Assembly (NCBI GenBank): GCA_030704615.1
Contig: CM060733.1
Coordinates: 13,208,001 to 13,268,000, forward strand
From: Takakia lepidozioides
Taxonomy: Eukaryota; Streptophyta; Takakiopsida; Takakiales; Takakiaceae
Direction: 5' to 3'
Length of the DNA: 60,000 bases
Position numbers and translations under genes: made by a program. Positions 45,710 to 57,200 of this stretch are shown piece after piece (the stretch's first letter is position 1; every line of letters starts with the position of its first letter). The notes beneath the pieces were generated by a model. It made no database searches. It was not told the DNA's origin and saw only the letters and a list, made by a program, of their open reading frames with translations.

Positions 45710-48700
45710 TCAAGTTGCATGACTCTCGATGATGCGAGGAGGCAAATGAGACTCAAGTAGATCTGGGGAGTAATTTAAATACTTGGATAGAGCAAGAAGC
45801 CATGCTACCGCATTGGTGACCTCAGGTGATTTTTTGTGTACTTCCCCAGAATTGGAAAGAATTGTTCCATTCTCAGCATGTGTTCGCACATACTGTCCCA
45901 AGTACCGCACATAGGCAGCCAGGTGTGATGGATGGAGCTGCTGAAACAATGTTCCAAACCCAATGATCAGAGGACAACAGTCAAGGGCAGTTTTCTTCAT
46001 TCGACTTGTTAGTGTTCCAAGGTGGTTATCCAACACATATCTTGGTAGCTGAGAGATGGTGATGAGGGAAAGGAGGAGACCATAAGGCTCAGATTGTCTG
46101 GTGGTCACATACAGCGAGTGAATTTGCGAATAAAGACCACACATGTGCAACTGTTTCCGCAGCTCCCCAAGCAGACGACCCTTGATTTCCCACTGTGTGC
46201 TTGTCTCTTCAGTTTCCACATTTACATTTTCTCCACTCCTGGCTGAATTCGTGTTGTCTGCGAGGATTGCCATATTCATGGCATCTAGTGCAAATGAAAC
46301 CAAGCTTGATTCTACCTTAGAGGCGGCCCGTGAATGAGATGCTATCAGGCATCTAAGCAGCTGCATCTGTCCTATGCGGGATAAGCCTTCCACCCAAGAA
46401 CCCCACGCTGTGTTACCTGTTCCCACCCTCCCACACCACTCCACATAGACAGCAGGGCCTGGGTCAGGAATGGCAGAGGCTGGAGTCAGAGTACACTCCA
46501 GAGCCTCCAATGAGTCTTTCAACCGTGTGTCTAGTTGTAATGAAAGAAATAATATAGACTGCCGGAGGTTGCTCGTCATCCGGCAGCTCAACAACCTGTC
46601 TATTCCTGACAATCCTGCTGCACCTAAAGTAGTTTGCAGCATGGTCAGTGTGCGTAGTCCCACCAGCTCCTGCCCCTGTGCATCAAACCAACCACTCATA
46701 GGTGCTAGGTACATGGATTGTGATGGATCAGTCAAATGCAGGAGATTGTGCACCAGGCGCCCCATAAAGTTTATTGACAAGGAGAGGTCTTTATTCGGGG
46801 TGGGAAACCGAGGGATGGGAATGGTGGCGTCCTGATACACACTTTGCCAGTCTTGCACTTTCCGTTTCAAGTAAGTGTTGCATTCTTGCTCAGCATTGTA
46901 GTATATGATACGAGTGAATTCTTCTTGCCAAAGGCGCAGGCCATGCACATGGACATAATCCTGAAAATATTCCATCGAGCGACGCCGTGATTCAAGCAAG
47001 TGCAGAAGCTCCTGAAGCCTCTCCTCAAGTTCCTTGGCTCCACATGAGGGAAATACAAGACTAGAGTGCAAGGTGGACGCTTTCTGCTTCACCAACTGCT
47101 TTCGAATCCCATTTTCCAAAAGCTCCCGTGGATCCAGTTCAATTGCCCCGAGGAAGGTTCTCTTCATGGCCATAATGCCCTGAGTGAACACCGCCACCCG
47201 ATGTGTAGCCTTTGCAAGAATGTAGCGTTCCTCCAAATGGGCAAAGTCCCGTAGGTTCTCCTTCTCAAGGCGTACAGGCAAGTCATGCAATCGCTGAGTT
47301 TTTGGCTGCTTATAATTTCATTGAGTATGCTGAAATTGCTCAAAGGGATATTTTCCAAACAGTACGCACATAGGCCACCAGCTCAGATGAATAATAATCT
47401 GAAACAGAAAATATATCCGCACTGCCACATTGAGAGATTCGAAGAAATGGGATGTCCAGGATGGAGCGTAGCTTGAGAAACAAGCAGGAAAGCTTCAGCA
47501 CTGTGAAGGGCTCTGCATGGATACGAGCATGGATTTGCTCAGTGAACCCTGCTATAGAACCCCACATGTATGCTGCATCACTCACCACAGACATTGTGGC
47601 AAGCATGATCTCTTGCACATTGAGTGTGCGAACCATTTGCTGAAGCTGGGATCGGGTTTCAGCCAGATACTGCTTGGTCTGAAGGCTACTTTCTATTTGA
47701 TGGAACTGCTCAACTTCCTGTAAGGCAGATATCATCTGCTGGATCTTGCGACCAGCTCTGAGAGCTTCCTTACAATCCAATGACCTAACTTGATGCAACA
47801 TCTGTGTAAACCAGCTCTGCAAATTCTCATCTTCACCTTGTCTGACAAACTTTGGAACCAGAGAAAAAATCAGAGAGCTCTTGCATACAATCAGCAGCAT
47901 GCATCTTGCACTGAAGCCAACGTGCTTCTTTGCCCTCCAGGAGATCCCCATAGACCTGCTTAAGCTCAAACTCAAGAGTAGCTGTGTCCAACATGAGTGA
48001 AAGAAGGGCATCGTTGCTAGCCCCGCCATTAGCTCCTGCTCCCACTACCACATCCCGCAACTTCCTGCTTGATGTACCTTGATGCAGTAGTAACCAACGA
48101 AGAGTGACATTACAGTTCCCCTCAGCAGGGAGAGCAGGCTGGGCATGTTGCTCAACACATACTCCTGTGTTACCACACCTTCAGTCAGAAAACTGCCCAG
48201 TTCCGACAAGAGCTGTGGTACTTTGGGCGAATGCCTAGGGGCTACCTCGCGTACAGGCACCGTAGCAAGCGTGGGAGCAAGGGCTCCCTTGGCAGCTTTG
48301 AATTGATCCCAGGAATATGACAAATCAACAGTAAAGGATTCAAAATGTGAGATATCTGTAGAACCCCTACATCGACAGTGAGCAACCAGTAGTTGCTCTC
48401 GCTGAGTGCCAGGTAGCCTATGCTCCAGAAGCAGCAATAATACGCCATGAAGGACCATGGCTTCCACGAGTAGCTGTCGCCCATCTTCGTTCTCCAGCAC
48501 ACTCTCCACTGTGCTCTGAATGTACACCCCCTCCTGCAAATTCTCCAGGTACTGAGTCAGGTCAGTGTAGTACTTCACTATGCCATCAAACAATAGGAAG
48601 AACCTTTCCAACACAGCAGCATAATTATCTCTGAATTCATCATCCAGTGCCAAGAGCTCAGGATTAGCTTCGATCTGGTCCTCATAAAGCTCTGGCGACT

Positions 48701-48869
48701 TGAGATACTTGAAATCGACAATAAGGGCAGAATAGCGAACATCCGATGCCGGTTTGAATATGGTGGGCACGTGATCCGAAAGCCTCAGAAGCTCAGCTAC
48801 AAGTGCCTGACCTCGACTGACAAGGCTCAGTAGCACTGCTCCCACAGCTTTCTCGCTGAACTCTGCCAT
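45710..48869 (-). pseudogene. WASHC5: Strumpellin (WASH complex subunit 5) homologue, intronless with four frame breaks
   Basis: The minus strand from the ATG at 48869 to about 45710 follows strumpellin nearly end to end: VAELLRLSDHVP, PELLALDDEFRDNYA, LQEGVYIQSTVESVLENEDG, then NCNVTLRWLLLH, QSWFTQMLHQVRSLD, YYSSELVAYVRTV, LRLWQEEFTRIIYYNAEQEC and QTTLGAAGLSGIDRLL. Strumpellin is the core scaffold of the WASH complex, which activates Arp2/3 on endosomes. No introns interrupt about 3.1 kb, unlike the 15-exon phosphorylase. The frame breaks by one base at about 48119, 47852, 47358 and 47290, the homology continuing each time, and about 100 residues are missing near 48335. The first two breaks cancel. 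It is either a processed pseudogene or a gene with sequence errors. No poly(A) remnant is seen near 45700. Identity is sure; status is inferred. Confidence 0.85.
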
Positions 48870-51229
48870 CTCCTCCTCTCGAACCCCCTGTTCGTAATTC
48901 CTCCACTACCTATCCTGGAACTTGACAAAGAGCACATTTCGGACCCCGAACTAAGAATTGGAAACTGTGATTATCCCATACAGCTTCAGACATGTGTACA
49001 TTCCGAGTTGATGGGTTACTCGAAACGGGGAGTGAACGTAAAATACAAGAGAGGCAGGGAGACAAACACTCTACAGCAAGCATCATCATACTCCTGTGAG
49101 GAGGGAGTAGATTGGAGATGGCTGACCTTCCACCTCAGAGATTGTAAAGAGAGTATATTTTAGTCACACAACTTCTACAGCTAGTCATTCGTCTTATCCA
49201 TCTTCCAGGTCGGCCAATTCTTGTGGAAAATTCAGTCCTTTGTGCCATGTAGTACTTCTTGGTCGAAATCCAAAGAGGAAATGTCCGAATCGATTAGCTC
49301 ATACTAGTGAAAAATGACGCTTTCGATATTTTGGCAAACCCTATTCTGAATGTGACGATTTTTTGCGAGAGGGCCAATCCGACAAGGACAGTGGGACAGT
49401 GGAGCAGTGGAGAGGATGAGCAATGTGGATTTCGGCACGGAGGAAGAGTTCGTTGTAACTTGTAACTGCCCCTCTCATTTTTTTCTGTCTCTCTCTTTTC
49501 ACATACAGGTTAGCACGACACATCCAAAATGGCAAATGCTGTTGTACAAGTTGTACAATGGATCATGGTGCTGGGTTCAAATTCACACGAGATTTTGGCT
49601 GTTGGGTTTTAGTGTGAGTCCACAGTGTAGGAGCAGTGCGGTTCCGGAATTGAACGTTAAGTTAGGCCGAAACTGGTGAAGCTGTTGGCCCTTGAAACCC
49701 CTACTCTATGAGTGATTCAAGCAGATTGTTTCACCCATGTGTAACTGTTGTTTCTTAGAAAGGGCTATTGCAGATTTGAAGAAGAAGAAGAATGTATGAC
49801 TTGTGCTCTTCCTTCTTTCAATCGAGAGGTTTTTTATCCTCCATTGACCATGTTTTAGTGAAGTAGTGAAGTAGAAGTTCTCCCAGGTCCATGAGAAGAG
49901 TTCGCAGTACACGAGCCTGCATCTCTTCCATCCAAATCTTGATTCGTTTTGGGGTTTTTTTTCGGTTTTCTTTTTCTTAATGTGAGTGAATGTTTGTCAC
50001 TGAGTTTGCCCCAAAGAATTTTGAAGTCCACAGTCTAGGGTTGTTACACCTTGGGGCTCTTTCGGGCCTTGCTGGGTTTGTGTTTAATTGGGAGTCACAT
50101 ACGATGAACTGCGTAAGAAGAGCAGCACACAGTCCGCCGAGAGCTACAACTGCGAGATTACAAGCTCGCAAACTGTCAACTGACAGTACCATGCCCATTT
50201 TGACTAATCATCAGTTATCCAGCGCATGAAGGGTATACGATTGTGGGTTTTTGGGGATACCATCCTTGTGCGGCCATTGTGGACTATGGTGTGGAAGTGA
50301 CGTTCTGTTTCCAATCCTAGAATTTTGGTACTTCCCGGAGGTTCATACGGTTCGACCTTCGACTTCACTTCCTAGACCACGAGAAGCATGCAGATCTTAT
50401 TATGACCCTTGTAAGCTATTATACCTGCGTCCCCCACCTAACCCAACTGTCGCTATGGCTGATTTCTGGACTCATAAAATTCAGTTTGTGGATGACAGCT
50501 TCCTACAGGTGTGCTATTTATTAGCATGGCTTGTTCATGGGTCTCACAAGCCCAGATAGGGATCCCAGAGAGAGGGGAGAAGGAAGTAAAAAACGCCAAC
50601 CAGATATGGGCGGTGGTTCCAAGCCTCTAGCGGTTTGAGAGAAGAATTTGCTTACAGCCTCTGTCGCCATCTCACGAGATATTCTGATTTTTTGAGGTCT
50701 ATTTTGCATGAAGAAACAAACATTTTTAGCCTGCTGAGCGGTCATTGAGTATTTGGGTAAAGATCTTGGATATGCTTTCCAAAATTCTGTTGGTACAGTT
50801 TGTTTGACGAATTTCTGAGCAAAGGTAGGAAGTCTCTTGGTTTGAGGAAGATTGTGTGCGGCACCGAGTGTCCATGTGATGAAGCAGGTCTCCGGAAGCA
50901 ATTTGACACCATTTCTGTACTCAACTTAATCCAATCTCAATTCCCCTCCGAGGGTGCCATGATGAGTCCGACCAATGCAACTAAGTCTGCTTGACTGTCA
51001 CAATCGTTGTCAAAATGGGAGTGAAAAAATCGCAACTTCTCCAAGCGTGTCTACGTACTCATGTTGCAGTCACACTCACTTGCACCTTTTCTTAAGGAAA
51101 GTGCATTCTTGCTTGAAAGATTTCAGTTCGAGACACCCGTAAACGCAGATTGAATATCACAGATAAGACTGGAGAAGATTCTACAAATTTGGACGCAGAC
51201 AGTGACCTACATTTTCATAGCAGGTAGCC
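48870..51229. promoter_or_regulatory. Head-to-head intergenic region between the strumpellin and dynein loci
   Basis: The start codons of the two loci diverge across about 2.36 kb. The dynein promoter and 5' untranslated region should lie toward 51229. A (GAA)n run sits at about 49777-49791. Frames at 50251-50510 (LYLRPPPNPTVAMADFW, followed by a CAG/GTGTGC donor) and 50800-50990 look exon-like but do not join the dynein frame, so they remain unassigned. Confidence 0.35.
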
Positions 51230-54200
51230 ATGGGGAGTTCACGGGGAACTGCATCAGTCCCACAATCTTTACCATCAGGAGGTATGGTTACAACCTTTTA
51301 TACTTGGGGATTTGTACAGTCTCTTACGTCCTCTCTACAGCAAGTACATTCTAACCAGTACATTTCTTCCATTCTCTCCTTTCAAGTCCCTAAACCCTCC
51401 CCCTACTTCCCCCCCTCTCTTACTTGCTCTGACTCCGTTTAAAACTTCACAAGTCGGTTGCTTCTTACCTTTTTTAAGAAGCAACGCCCTACGGCAGTGA
51501 CTCTCTTTCCGTCTCTACTTTTAGCGGGTCTTCTTATAGTAAGTTGTCACTGTCACGAACTTTACCTAGCATGTTAGGTTCCACCATTCTCTTAATGCAA
51601 TGATGTTTTTTATGATGACGGACCTTAATCAGACAATTGTGGTGTCTTGTTGATTCGATAACTGCAGAGGCCCCTACCAGCTTCCGAGCATCTACCTTCA
51701 GTGCTGAAAACCTCACCAACCTCCGAGAACCGCTCACAAAGGGTGCTAATGAACTTGCTCGGGAAGAAATTGAAGCAGACAGTGGGGACCAGGTGGTGCC
51801 CACTGTCAGGTTTGGGAGTCTCAAACGATCGGTGCGTCCATGCATTATGTTTTTTCTTCCCTGTGAATATGGTGCAATGGTTTACATGGGAACAGGGTGA
51901 TGACTGAGTCTGAAAGGCCAGCCTCTCACATCACTTGTTGCTCGAGCTTTGCACCCAAAGGGCAACGAGTTCCTGTCTCTGTCAATTGAGACATTTTCAA
52001 GTTGGTCAAAGTCATGGGAATGGATCCTATGACTAGGATTGCATTTATATGGGCGCATTGGACTTGTGAGGACAAGCAACCAGGTATACTTCACACCCAG
52101 AGAGCAGTGATCCTGGGACTACCCTGTTCTCTTGAACAACAAATAGTGGAACCTAAATTAGACCAAACACCTGAGATGTGGCAACTTGGAATGGCCAAAT
52201 GGCTGGGAAAAAAAAAACACATCACAGTCTCCTTCTTTTGTGAAGATTTTGAGGTGCTGGTGGGCTTGACATTGCTGCCACCGAAAACTGGTAAAGTATG
52301 TCCAACTAGTGGCGGTCACAAACTGTCCCTCACACTTTTTCACAAATGCATCTGCTGGAGACTTTGTTTGTAGTTCAATTTAGCTCCAGATTTAAGCTAC
52401 ATCCATCTCAACATGTAGGTGTGTGACAAACAAAGACCTCCCATGATGGGTTTGGGATTGGATTCTACCACAAGACACTGACCACAGCCATTGTGATACA
52501 CAGTGAGAAGGAACTCTTGTATCTGTGTATGTTCAAGGATTTGGACCAAGACAGTGATTTACACCGCAGTTATCTATGGTTTTGAAATGATGGCCTCTTT
52601 GGTTAGCAAAATGACTAGAGCCTCTCAATATTTGCTTACGCTGAGTTTGAGTTTGATTTGTGTTCCGTGAACTTTGGTGTAGGCGGGGGAGTCAGTGCTG
52701 GACTACTTTTCATCACTGGAGGATGCTGTGAAGAAGAGAAAGATGGTAACAACATTTTTAAGACCATCCTTTCCATCAAAACTTGTCATTATGTAAGCAA
52801 TTCTGAGGTTTAGTCTACCTATCATGCAAGTAATTTTATCCACCCCCATCTTCCCTTCGGTCCTCATGTCTATGTGTGTGGATTTGATCTGATCGATTAC
52901 AAAAGGCCTGCAAATAGGAAACATGGCCAAAGAAAAGCTACAAGGGTGCTTGTATAAGTATTCCACTGTTCGTTGTCATAACGTCATGGCTGCCTCTGTT
53001 TTCATTTGCTTTCCTGTAGTCTATGTGCTGTACCGTTTTACCCTTAGCAATCACATAATATGGCCCTATTGACTGTTGCTGTTTGAATCATGAGGTACTA
53101 TTTTATGCATAATATTTTTCTTTTCCTTCTTCCTCTCTCGCATTTCTCGTTTGTCTCCCGCCTCAACAACATAGAGTAAGTTCTTGCCAATGTCAACTTC
53201 ATTCATGTCTGGCTTCTCTTGTCACTGAGGCCCTTAGAGCCTTTATTTAAGAGGGTTTTTGGTTGAAGAATCTTTTGGAATTTTCATTTTGTCCCAAACG
53301 CTATTCGGGCTTCCAGTGTTGTTGAAGTCTCTTCTTCTGCTTGTTCTCCTTCTCTGGTGTCTTCATCTTTGGCACACCTGACAAGTGGCATTCATTGCAC
53401 ACATGCAGGAGGGAGAGCACATGTCAGACCACTTGCCCCCAATTATGAGTTACGAGTCACTCTTCACAAATTCAATTCCATCAAAAATGGACAAAGAAAC
53501 ATATAACCGCTCCCCCTCCAACCGTATTGCATTTTTTTACAGGTGGGTTTTCTTTATCTACTTCTGCATTCTTCACAAATTTTACATAGAGCAGAATCTT
53601 ATGAAATTTATTTCTGAGTCAGCTCTTGTCAAATCTCGAATTTCTTGCCTACTCAGAGCTAGCTGACTGGTTGAGTTTTCCCACTACTTCTGGAATAGTG
53701 CCAGAAACTTATCACGAAGATTTGTACATTGGTATGCCTATGAACTTGAGTGTAGTGATCTACACACCCTGTCAGGAGCTGATGAGGTCAGTGGGGAGTT
53801 TTGGCATCTTGTCACTGCCACACATGATGAAGTTGATGGGCATGTGCTAGTTTAGGTTTTAACTTGGACTGCTTTTGGGTTACCTTTTAATGTCTTAGGG
53901 AGTTGTTAGTTGTACACCGTATATACCTGCATGAGTTACTCTCCACGCCTCCCTGTACTTTTTATAGGCTTGCTCTTGGCTATTGGCTCTTTGCATGACA
54001 TTGTCTTTCCTTCTCTACCTCCTTCCATGTCTCACTAGTCAACTCCATCATTCTTCTAGATATGGTAGAAAAACACCTACGATTTGGAAACTGTTGTACT
54101 TTTGCAGTCCTGGTGCAAGAGAGTTTGGTACAATGCCTGCCCATGTACACAAACCTCCTCCACCTACTGATCACTCCAAGACCGACCATTTGGAGATGCC

Positions 54201-57200
54201 TATGGATTACAGACCAAAATGGAAGCAGTCAGATGTCCATGACTGTATGGCTTCACTCATAAAATACAGGGCAATCAAGGGACCATGGTCTCCCCCCCAC
54301 ACTGACGGCTCAGTGAAGAAGAACAGTTCTTGTCAGTTGAAGGATTGGGGAGGCTCTCCATCGCTGACCTGTACAACTCCACCCCCCCGTGAGCCCAAGA
54401 AAACCAAGCCATCATTGAAGGAGGACATTGTTCTGTTGGACAATGTTCCAGCAGGGGAGGGACCTTCAAGTGGGGATAAGGTAACACCTTAGTATTGCCG
54501 TCTAGGCTGATGTAGAAAGTGGAGGGAAGAGACAGTTCAGATCAAGAATGTAGGATGGTGGTTGCTTGTGAGTGTTTACTTGGGGTTAATGTTTGACAAA
54601 CTGGAGAGAATCACTTTGGGTATGGTATCAAATGACATTACTTTTGAATGTTCCTTGTTAGAAACTACTGTAGTCAACAGAAGAACTCATCATTGACTAT
54701 CAGGAGAGGTTGTGTGATGTAGAAGAGATGGCTGTTCCCCTTGAAGTCCCTGTGTCTTTTTGCTCATACTCCACAGGTTGATTTACCTTCTTGACATCAA
54801 GTTGACTGGATATAGAAACAACAATTAAGCGGAAGATAGGAAGCTTGCCCATGAGCCAATATCTTTGGAACTACTCTTCACATCTTTCTAGTTGGATTCA
54901 GATCGATCCTTGGAAGTTTTGTTATTGTGGTTTGACTATGAAAAGTTAGGTCTGTTTCTGTTGCCTTGTGATGTGAAGAAGGTAGAAAGGCAGCCACCTG
55001 AAGTCTTCACATTTCTTCCAGTCAAAACTGAACGCGAAGATTCCATCAAAGCTGGGCCCAAGGCAGAAGAATTTTACCCTGCCCCTCCTGTGGCGGGAAG
55101 CCCCCGAAGCCGGCAAGCAGCGCGTATGCAACCTCCTCCTACCAGCGAGACAAACATATTTAAGGCAGCAGAAAGCCTCCTGAAGTACCAGTTTTACTTA
55201 GACCATGGAGTAGAAGAGCGGTTCATAACTCCTTTAAGGGAGGCCTGGCTGTTCAGGGCGACACGCTTGGTTGGGGAGCGTGCTAGACATATGGTGGATG
55301 AATTTGTTTATCATGAGACAATGGTGCATGTTGCTGTGGAGGTGAATGATGTTTACCTTGCAAGCATGCGGAAGGCTATTGTGGACTACATTTTGCGGGT
55401 CTGTCATCCTTTTGACTGTTAGCTGGGTTCAATCTTTGGCTGGGGTCCAATCCAAATTACCTCCCATAGCGTTGAGTTGAATTGAGATCACAGCTTTCGA
55501 TGCTGCTTCGATGGGCTGTAATGAGCAAACGAGTGCAGTAATGTTGGCCATGGTGGGGCTTCTCACTAAAGGAATGCCCTCTGCCATGCATGGGAGTGTA
55601 AGAAAGGGAACTTACTAAAGTTTGACAGCCAAAGAGACGGACAGACAGACAGCAAGAAAAAAGTCCACATAGGGCTCTGGATTAAAATAGAAAATCGAGA
55701 AACCTGACCAAAATCAACCAAACTTTGCCCTAAGATGAAGTGTCTCATGCGGGTAAGCCGCCAGACACTTCAGGTCCTCAAAGTTGAAGGCCTCTGCCAA
55801 AGACTGGGAGTCTCTGAAGAGAAAATATTATCTGCCACAGATCTCATAGGTTGAGAAAATGAAATGTTACTATCTTATGGCATGCAAGAGAGACAGAGGA
55901 GATAACTGACCTTTGATCTTACTTTTGGTACTCTCCAGGATGAAAGGGAAAGAGAGAGGCTGGGTCTGACTGATCTCCAAGAGGTGTTGCAAGCAGTGAC
56001 CACAGGCTTCGTAGGACACCATTCAACCGTACAAATATTATGTCAAGAGTGGCGGGAGGCTGTCAGCAATGCAAATGGCTCTATTTCTGGAATGATGTAC
56101 CGATTGGTGCCACATGCTCTTGAAGTCCAGGCGCTGTGGGATAAAACGTATGCACACAAGCTTATGCTGGATGTTGGTATACCAGAATTCATAGAATCAA
56201 TGCCATTTGACATCAACATGATTGTTGAAAGAGAAAAGAAGCTGGCAGATGAAATAAGGTAGGACTTCTCTGCAACTTGAGAATAACTGCTAACAAACGT
56301 TTCTGAAGCCCATTTTTCGTGGTTTGATTGGTGTAAGAGGTTGGAGCATGGGGCGTGGCTGTGGGCTTTGGTGATGTTGTGAAGGGACCCTCTGGAAGTC
56401 TGTTGAGTACTTTTCCCTCGAGTCATTGAAACTGTGACATTCACTTATTGATGTCTCATGGGTGTTCAAGTTGTAGCTTACAGCTTGGTAACACCTGTGG
56501 TTCAAATGTCAATGTCCATGAAGAGATAAGGGCAGATAGTGTGGTAGACCAAGTATGGTTGACACAAATCCATTTGGGTGCTGAGACGGAATACACAGCA
56601 AATGCCATGTGAAGTTGTTAGCAAGACCTTCAAATAACGTCACTCTGGGTTTTGTCAATTTAATATTCTTTTTTAACTCAGCATCATCGTTGGTGGGTTG
56701 GTTGTCATCAGGGAGGCAGTTCTGAGAGAGTGGATACCGCTGGTTGCTGACAAATTCAAGTATGCCATCCCTGTTAAGATGGATATGGATGGATTTTACG
56801 AAGCAATGTCAATCCTTATGGCAAATCAAATTCGCAAGTTGGTAGAGGAGTCCATCATTAGATTTGTAAAGTGAGATTGCTGCACTCAAGCTGATTAGCC
56901 AGTACACTTTGAAAAGATAATGATGCTGTTTTAATGGTAACATGTGTTGTCAATAAATGGCTGAGTGCTTACTTAAGAGTCTCATTTCTTGCAGTCATCA
57001 ACACTTGCTATCTGATCAGGGCAACTGCCGGGTAGGTTCTTAGTTTAAACCTCCTGGTGGGTGAGCTAATCCAAACTGCGCACACCTATGGGCACAAGCC
57101 TACCACAGGTGTACTAGATGGGAAAACCTGCAATGGGAGGACCGCCTATGCCCAGCTCGCACAGGGCGCAACCAGGAAATTGAAACTGAAGAACACTTCT

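Noticed and set aside
48045-48130. Short intron explaining the strumpellin frame break
   Set aside because: Homology continues directly across (NCNVTLRWLLLH) with only one base missing, leaving no room for an intron.
50251-50559. First exons of the dynein gene
   Set aside because: Although LYLRPPPNPTVAMADFW has a following donor, it does not connect in phase with the exon chain starting at the ATG at 51230, so it was left unassigned.
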